From: Actinomycetota bacterium
Lineage (GTDB): Bacteria; Actinomycetota; Thermoleophilia; Gaiellales; Gaiellaceae
DNA: 6,139 bases
Assembly: GCA_013821525.1 (NCBI GenBank)
Contig: JACDGR010000218.1
Coordinates: 1 to 6,139, forward strand
Direction: 5' to 3'
The notes under the pieces: generated by a model
Databases searched by the model: none
Told to the model about the DNA's origin: nothing
What the model saw: only the letters and a program-made list of their open reading frames with translations
Made by a program: the position numbers and the translations under genes
Shown: piece after piece, positions 1-3,389 of the stretch
Layout of the letters: each line of letters opens with the position of its first letter
How positions within the stretch are numbered: the first letter of the stretch is position 1

Positions 1-50
1 GTCTCGAAGCGGTCGGTTGCGAGCACATAGGAGACCTGGGGCGCGCTCAT
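1..50 (-). CDS. Start of a second family-2 glycosyltransferase (runs off left edge)
   Basis: Only the first 16 codons and part of the 17th are inside the window. The ATG at 50-48 overlaps the TGA stop of the upstream glycosyltransferase (49-47) in an ATGA arrangement, which usually means translational coupling in one operon. The visible N-terminus reads MSAPQVSYVLATDRFE and continues with T or another AC-initial codon. It lines up with the upstream protein's own start (RLSVVVLADRFQT): a short lead, a hydrophobic beta-strand, then A-(T)-DRF-(E/Q)-T. In GT-A fold enzymes this is the first strand and loop of the nucleotide-sugar-binding domain. The product is therefore probably a paralogous family-2 glycosyltransferase. 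The family call rests on only 16 residues plus context, and specificity cannot be inferred. Confidence 0.72.
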   Translation of the reverse strand, partial: MSAPQVSYVLATDRFE

Positions 51-985
51 GCGTACCGCTCCTTATGCAGCTCGTACTCGAGCATCTGCGCTTCGGCACC
101 GGCGGCCGGGGCGACGTACCCGACCGCCTCTCCCACCGCCCAGAGCACGCACCCAAGCGCCACCGCCGGCAGCGTCGCGAGCGGCAGCCGCCGCGCACGG
201 CCGGCCTGCCGAAGGGCGGGACGCGTTCGAACGAGACGGATGAACGGCACGAGCACCGAGCCACCGGCATACAGAACCCGGCGCGCGCGCGACCAACGCG
301 AGCTGCGGTGGGCGGCGAACAGCGCACCTCCGAGGTAACGCTCGCGCGCCCACGCCGAGGGTGACGAGACGTTGAGATGAGCGATCCGCGCAGCGGGCTC
401 GTGCGAGAAGCGCGCGCCCCGCGCGCCGAGAGCCGCTTCGAGCGGCGCGCCCGGGTGCAGCAGGTCGACCAGGCGATCCCCGCAGGCGATCAGTGCGTCG
501 CGGTTCCAGGAACCGTTGTACGCCGGCAGGCCGGAGAGCTCGTGGTCTTCTTCTCGCGGGTCTGCAAGCCACCGACCGTAGTCCATGAGGAAGCCCGCCC
601 AGCTGAGTGCGCTCTTCGGGTTGGCGTTCTCGAGCGCGGGTGCCACACCCTCCGCGCTGTCGTGCGCGCGTAGGAGCAGCTCCGCCCAGTCCGGGGCCGG
701 AAAGGCATGCGTCTCGCCGAGCACGACGACCGTTCCGCGCGCCGCTCGGACAGCGGCGGCACGCGCCGTCCCCATCGGAAGGAGCGGGGTTTCGATAACG
801 GTGACGCCCGACAGTGCCTGAGTCGCGTGGGCGGGCAACTCGAGTGCGTGCTCGGAGGAACACCCGACGACGAGCTCGATCTCGGCTGCCACGGTCTGCG
901 CGCCGAGATGCTTGACCACCCGCTCGATCGTTTGAAAGCGATCCGCGAGGACGACGACCGAGAGACGAGGCGCAGGAGCCAGCAA
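47..985 (-). CDS. Family-2 (GT-A) glycosyltransferase, 312 aa
   Basis: Predicted to transfer a sugar from a nucleotide-sugar donor at the cytoplasmic membrane face during surface glycan synthesis; donor and acceptor are unknown. Residues 8-15 are the first beta-strand (LSVVVLAD), followed by DRF-QT. Residues 85-100 (TVVVLGETHAFPAPDW) occupy the place of the usual metal-binding DxD strip, here GETH. Residues 156-164 (YNGSWNRDA) match the acceptor-side 'N-x-S-x-R-x-A' segment, and AHLN (202-205) carries the conserved late histidine. A hydrophobic stretch at 268-291 suggests membrane association. The start is TTG at 985-983: an in-frame TAG at 997-995 excludes anything longer, and no other plausible start precedes the first strand. 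The ribosome binding site is weak (AGGG, about 7 nt upstream). The gene is coupled by ATGA overlap to the next glycosyltransferase. Length is normal for the family and the gene looks intact. The family is confident; the substrate is not. Confidence 0.9.
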   Translation of the reverse strand: MLAPAPRLSVVVLADRFQTIERVVKHLGAQTVAAEIELVVGCSSEHALELPAHATQALSGVTVIETPLLPMGTARAAAVRAARGTVVVLGETHAFPAPDWAELLLRAHDSAEGVAPALENANPKSALSWAGFLMDYGRWLADPREEDHELSGLPAYNGSWNRDALIACGDRLVDLLHPGAPLEAALGARGARFSHEPAARIAHLNVSSPSAWARERYLGGALFAAHRSSRWSRARRVLYAGGSVLVPFIRLVRTRPALRQAGRARRLPLATLPAVALGCVLWAVGEAVGYVAPAAGAEAQMLEYELHKERYA

Positions 986-1004
986 GTACTCACCCTAAGC
1001 GGTA

Positions 1005-1015
1005 ATTCCAGGAAT
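1005..1015. promoter_or_regulatory. 11-bp palindrome upstream of the glycosyltransferase operon
   Basis: ATTCC-A-GGAAT is a perfect inverted repeat centred on 1010, about 20-30 bases upstream of the TTG start at 985. Its position would suit an operator or a 5'-UTR element. Perfect 5-bp arms with a one-base centre are expected by chance at some rate, no second copy was seen, and no regulator is implied. This is a weak call. Confidence 0.22.
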
Positions 1016-1209
1016 AGCGATACCCGGCGGATCGGCCCGCTGACCAAGGTGGCGCTCGATCCGGGCTGAATTCGACCGTCGGCGGCTGATCGCGGCTTAG
1101 ACATTTGTCCGAAGGTGTTTGAACGTCTTGCTCGTTGTCACTTCCTACGAGGTGCTACACCGCGGCCCCGCCGGCGTTGTTTACCTGACAGCAGCAATCG
1201 GTTGGCGGC

Positions 1210-1290
1210 CTACTTGGTGCGCTTGGCGCAGCAGCGGATGCAGACCATCTGATCCGACCTGACGTCGACCGCTGTCAGATCGTCCTCCAC
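1210..1290 (-). other. Tiny open frame with a CxxCC motif (26 codons)
   Basis: A GTG at 1290-1288 opens a frame reading MEDDLTAVDV and ending MVCIRCCAKRTK before TAG (1212-1210). The acidic first half and the basic cysteine-containing tail look more protein-like than the surrounding frames, and the tail resembles a small zinc-ribbon end. The open frame could run a few codons further upstream, to a TAA near 1316-1314. There is no ribosome binding site before the GTG, so it may equally be a relic of a longer protein or chance. It resembles no family I can name. Confidence 0.15.
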
Positions 1291-1478
1291 GCCGGGGATC
1301 GGAGATCTTTTTTACATTGTGGAAAGCGGCGACGCGCAATCGATCTGGGACCGACGGCTCGCTGGGGCCCTAAGCTTCGTCTGACTACAGCGGCCGTGGG
1401 AGTTTCCATCGCCCTCGGCTTGGCCCTGGCCCTGGCCATCAGGTAGATCCGCGCGTCGCGTTCCGCCCCAAGGGCTCA

Positions 1479-1690
1479 TCACGAGGGCTCATAAACATGA
1501 GCGTTGACATCGCTAAGCCTGGCCAGCCGCGCAGTTGTGATCGCAAGCGCCCGTGTGTGACCGCGCGAATGCCCGGTTACCGCCGAGAGGATTCGTCGCG
1601 CTCCAGCGCGCAGGGTCTCGTGTCGATTTCAGTCACGGCCGTGGCGGTGCGCGAGACGTCGCGAAGCAGGGCGATCTCACCGAAGAAGTA
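1479..1690 (-). pseudogene. Frameshifted cyclic-nucleotide-binding domain fragment
   Basis: The minus strand reads YFFGEIALLRDVSRTATA followed by TEIDTRPCALERDE. This is the phosphate-binding cassette and following beta-hairpin of a CRP/cNMP-binding fold, consensus G-(D/E)-x-F-G-E-x-A-L-x-x-x-x-R-x-A-(T/S). The frame then ends at TAA (1579-1577). A shift of one base near 1590 restores a continuation, ILSAVTGH...ARLA, which is the usual end of such a domain ('FLAAVTGH') and stays open to TGA at 1481-1479. A single-base deletion in codon 'E/F' is therefore the simplest lesion. Upstream, between about 1760 and 1690, coding bias moves to a third frame (GSGDAKWVGGAEFAPDG) whose TGA overlaps the domain's GGTGAG, so a second lesion is likely. 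No start codon or ribosome binding site belongs to it. The fold is fairly sure. Whether it came from a free regulator or from the C-terminus of an MFS porter is unknown. Confidence 0.55.
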
Positions 1691-1851
1691 CGCCGTCCGG
1701 CGCGAACTCTGCGCCGCCCACCCACTTGGCGTCGCCCGAGCCTCCGATCCCCGCCGGTTTCCCTACGCGACGGTTTGTGCCGGGGCGGCCGCTGTTCCCA
1801 GGATGTCCTTTCGCTGTCTTCGGTGTTGATACCGAGGTTGACTTGGCCGGA

Positions 1852-1871
1852 GCGCGGCGCGGCGCGGCGCG
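1852..1871. repeat. Four tandem copies of GCGCG
   Basis: Four perfect head-to-tail GCGCG units. A 5-bp unit is not a multiple of three, so gain or loss of one unit shifts the frame. The tract sits where the coding-like minus-strand frame ending ...THAPRR loses its third-position GC bias, so slippage here is a plausible cause of decay. The repeat itself is certain; its role is inferred. Confidence 0.6.
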
Positions 1872-2044
1872 TGCGTCATCAGGTAGTAGGCACGCGGATG
1901 GCGGCCCACCCAGTCGCCGTACCGGATGCCGCGCCTGCTCAACCACGATTTGAGCGCATGCTGTCCTGTGAAGTGCCCGAAGCCCCAATCGACCCCTGCG
2001 GGTCGCGGCCGGCCAGCCCCCCAAGACGTCGGGTTATGCGTCAT
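1855..2044 (-). pseudogene. Coding-like fragment of unrecognised protein
   Basis: From about 1996 to 1855 the minus strand reads VDWGFGHFTGQHALKSWLSR, then RGIRYGDWVGRHPRAYYLMT, then HAPRR. About 85% of third codon positions are G or C by my count, and the composition is balanced (W, F, Y, H) rather than arginine-rich as in the surrounding frames. An ATG at 2044-2042 is in frame but has no ribosome binding site, and the first 15 codons look less protein-like. After the GCGCG tract the bias falls to about 58% and the frame continues meaninglessly to a TAG near 1763. The 'SWLSRRGIRYGDWVGRHP' part faintly resembles the tails of secreted actinobacterial cell-wall proteins, but I cannot assign a family. 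It is probably a relic; it could be chance. Confidence 0.25.
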
Positions 2045-2103
2045 CGACGTCGCGAGCGCGACCGACTGTCGCTAAGGCTAGGCAGATTCGACCCGCAGCC
2101 CGT

Positions 2104-2374
2104 CTACGAAAAGACACAAGGCAACCGGTACCCACCTCGCTCAAAACAAGACAAGCGGCTACGGCGAGCAGCGTTGACCACTTCCCGCGTTCCCTGCTGC
2201 TGCCGTCCCCACCACCTCATGTTCGGCGTGAAGAGACGAGGCGGATCGAAATCGGAATAGAGCAGGCGACCCACAGCGGTTGGGGGGTTCGGCGCCAGAT
2301 TCCGGGCTGTGCGGCTCATCCTCGGTGAGGAACATCTTCTCAGCCGGTACCTCGTGGTTCTCCATCGCGTTCAC
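2104..2374 (-). pseudogene. Possible small gene with strong RBS, split by a frameshift
   Basis: A GTG at 2374-2372 is preceded by GGAGG with 5-base spacing, one of the best ribosome binding sites in the window. The reading begins MNAMENHEVPAEKMFLTEDE and then HSPESGAEPPNRCG, an acidic, protein-like start with about 79% third-position GC over 34 codons. After about 2270 that frame's bias falls to about half, and it ends at the TAG at 2161-2159. The neighbouring frame becomes coding-like instead (RLLYSDFDPPRLFTPNMRWW, about 72% third-position GC) and stays open to a TAG at 2106-2104. A single-base indel near 2270 would join the two halves into roughly a 90-residue product. I do not recognise the product. 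An alternative reading is that only the first-frame 71-codon gene exists. Confidence 0.3.
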
Positions 2375-2433
2375 ACGATCCTCCGTCCGTCTCGGGTCTC
2401 GGAACTACGACGAATTTTGCAAACTGTCTAGTG

Positions 2434-2442
2434 TGCTATACT
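2434..2442 (+). promoter_or_regulatory. Extended -10 promoter (TGC-TATACT), orphan
   Basis: TGC TATACT at 2434-2442 matches the extended -10 form TGN-TATAAT with one mismatch. An A/T-rich stretch with a loose -35 (TTTTGC, 2415-2420) lies 16 bases upstream. Transcription would start near 2449. A GGAGAGG follows at 2453-2459 with no start codon at a useful distance. A second GAGG (2469-2472) precedes a GTG at 2478 by 5 bases, but that frame encodes only 16 residues (MRSREDHAPEPATPSD) before TAG at 2526-2528. An ATG at 2497 opens a 112-codon arginine-rich frame that does not look real. The signal is strong for a GC-rich genome, but its target is missing, perhaps a lost gene or a small RNA. Confidence 0.42.
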
Positions 2443-2799
2443 CTAAATCAAGCGGAGAGGTAGCCTTCGAGGCCGCTGTGAGAAGTCGCGAAGATCATGC
2501 TCCGGAGCCCGCGACGCCTAGCGACTAGAAACGACCTCCTGGTCGACGGCACCTCGTTTTTGGGGCGATTGTCCGAGCAGGAAGAGGAGCGCCGCGGGAC
2601 AACCGAACATATCGCGAACACGGCGCAGATCGGCCCGACGGCGCTCGTCCAAATAGGCCCGCTCCCGCAGGGCGCCGCGAGGCGCATTTGCGGAGGCCGC
2701 GGGGTACCTGGCCGTCAATTCAGGCCCCCGCGAGCTCCTCCGAAGCCGCACCCTCGACGTTACTCGATCCGTCCGCGGCGTAGTCGATCGCTTCTGCGG

Positions 2800-2976
2800 T
2801 TAGTCGCTGTTCGGCTCGCCCTCGGGCGGCGCTGATTCCTTGCCAGCAGCCTGCTTGACCGTGTCATCCACGTCCTGGTCGAGATCCTTGCCGTCGAGGC
2901 CCGGCAGATCAGACTTCGTCTGCTCCCAATCACGACTGAGCGCGTCGCCCAGATCGCCATTTTTCTCATCAGCCAT
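2800..2976 (-). CDS. Small acidic 'DWEQTK' protein, 58 aa, function unknown
   Basis: The start is ATG at 2976-2974, with AGGAGG six bases upstream, the strongest ribosome binding site in the window. The frame is open further upstream, but that extension is alanine/arginine-rich and lies across the neighbouring plus-strand gene, so the short form is clearly right. The product is soluble and hydrophilic, with no signal peptide or membrane segment. Residues 11-25 (DALSRDWEQTKSDLP) and 31-45 (DLDQDVDDTVKQAAG) look like two short amphipathic helices, and the tail at 46-58 is proline- and acid-rich and probably disordered. From memory, proteins with this 'DWEQTK...DVDDTVKQAAG' pattern recur in actinobacteria as hypothetical proteins; no biochemical role is known to me. 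It is preceded by a sigmaB/F-like promoter, which suggests stress-dependent expression. It is transcribed divergently from the next gene. Confidence 0.88.
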   Translation of the reverse strand: MADEKNGDLGDALSRDWEQTKSDLPGLDGKDLDQDVDDTVKQAAGKESAPPEGEPNSD

Positions 2977-3009
2977 CAAATGCCTCCTGATTTGTCGTCT
3001 GCCGCTGAG

Positions 3010-3036
3010 ATACCCGTTTCGGGCAACGTCCAACCC
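3010..3036 (-). promoter_or_regulatory. SigmaB/sigmaF-type stress promoter for the 58-aa gene
   Basis: On the minus strand GGGTT (3036-3032) and GGGTAT (3015-3010) are separated by 16 bases. The GGGTAT hexamer is the typical -10 of the general-stress sigma factors (Streptomyces sigmaB, GNNT-N14-16-GGGTAC/T; mycobacterial SigF, GGWWT-N16-17-GGGTAY), and GGTT-N16 also fits the first form. Transcription would begin near 3000, leaving a leader of roughly 25 bases that contains the AGGAGG. A small CCCG-TTT-CGGG repeat (3013-3023) overlaps the -10. GGGTAT alone is expected by chance a few times in 12 kb of both strands; the case rests on the matching -35, the spacing and the distance to the gene. 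Confidence 0.5.
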
Positions 3037-3086
3037 GTGAGCGGCTGCGGCTAAAGGTTTTCGGCACCGGCGTCGAAGCTGTAGGC

Positions 3087-3320
3087 GTGGAGATGACAGA
3101 CACCTCCCCGGATGTCGCGGATCTCCGTCTCGAGATCGCGCAGTGTGAGGCGTGCGAGGACAACCTCGAGCAGCGCCTGCTGATGCTCCAGCACCACCAC
3201 CGCGCGTTCCCGGATGAGGTGACCGCTCCGCAGTTGGTTGAGCTGCGCACTCGGCTCGTCGAGATGCGCCGCCGAACGAGTAGCGCACGCGCACGGCTCG
3301 TTGTTACGCAACCTCGCTAG
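3087..3320 (+). CDS. Small helical protein with CxxC and HHH, 75-77 aa, function unknown
   Basis: The reading begins MEMTDTSPDVADLRLEIAQC from GTG 3087, or two residues later from ATG 3093; I cannot decide between them because neither has a good ribosome binding site. About 78% of third codon positions are G or C, which supports this strand over the overlapping minus-strand frames. Residues 9-35 and 48-73 have leucine spacing typical of two amphipathic or coiled-coil helices, joined by a turn near HRAFPDEVT (38-46). C20xxC23 lies on the first helix and H36-H37-H38 at its end, a possible metal site in a helical hairpin; that is inference. There is no signal peptide or membrane segment. It is divergent from the 58-aa gene (110-base gap) and convergent with the propeller gene. 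I do not recognise a family. Confidence 0.6.
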   Translation: MEMTDTSPDVADLRLEIAQCEACEDNLEQRLLMLQHHHRAFPDEVTAPQLVELRTRLVEMRRRTSSARARLVVTQPR

Positions 3321-3347
3321 CACAGCACCGTGCCGCTGAAAGAAGGA

Positions 3348-3379
3348 GATGGGAGGGCGCCCGTAGACGCCCTCCCATC
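3348..3379. terminator. Perfect 12-bp hairpin between convergent genes
   Basis: GATGGGAGGGCG (3348-3359) and CGCCCTCCCATC (3368-3379) are perfect complements around an 8-base loop. The hairpin starts 10 bases after the TAA of the minus-strand propeller gene. In that direction it is followed by TCCTTCTTTC, a broken U-tract, so it should act as an intrinsic terminator there. Read rightwards it lies 27 bases after the stop of the small plus-strand gene but has no T-run after it. It is strongest leftwards and may also block converging polymerases. Confidence 0.8.
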
Positions 3380-3389
3380 CGACGAGCAA

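Larger units (their letters stand above)
986..2799. other. Gene-poor region with decayed coding fragments
   Basis: No intact gene could be supported across about 1.8 kb. Long open frames exist on both strands, but they are arginine- and proline-rich, lack ribosome binding sites and do not resemble known proteins. Several short minus-strand stretches do have coding-like third-position GC, and they lie in different frames. Among these is a recognisable cyclic-nucleotide-binding domain with a frameshift (1690-1479). This pattern fits one or more decayed genes. The part at 986-1478 holds only an 11-base palindrome next to the glycosyltransferase start, a start-less membrane-like plus-strand frame ending at 1446, and a 26-codon minus-strand frame with a CxxCC motif. 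The part at 2529-2799 holds nothing I can identify. No transposase, terminal inverted repeat or tRNA was seen. Confidence 0.6.

Noticed and set aside
63..863. 266-codon minus-strand frame overlapping the glycosyltransferase
   Set aside because: Arginine-rich off-frame shadow; the other frame contains all recognisable GT2 motifs.
1020..1025. Second GGGTAT (minus strand) upstream of the glycosyltransferase
   Set aside because: The -35 position at 14-17 bases does not match GNNT or GGWWT, and a lone hexamer is expected by chance in a window this size.
1553..2260. 235-codon plus-strand open frame
   Set aside because: Very R/P-rich, no ribosome binding site, no recognisable domain, and antisense to the better-supported relic fragments.
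2518..2751. 77-codon minus-strand frame containing AYLDERRRADLRRVRDMFG
   Set aside because: Locally protein-like, but no RBS, arginine-rich at both ends and no family recognised; not enough to call a gene.
986..2799. Insertion sequence or integrated element as the origin of the gene-poor region
   Set aside because: No transposase or integrase motif, terminal inverted repeats, target duplication or tRNA could be seen.
2497..2835. 112-codon plus-strand frame after the extended -10 promoter
   Set aside because: No RBS at the ATG, third-position bias is not convincing, it becomes R/P-rich after 45 residues and runs into the 3' end of the 58-aa gene.
2800..3294. Long 164-codon minus-strand form of the 58-aa gene
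   Set aside because: The first 106 codons are R/A/P-rich and low in coding character, cross the divergent promoter region and the plus-strand gene, and ignore the AGGAGG-ATG at 2976.
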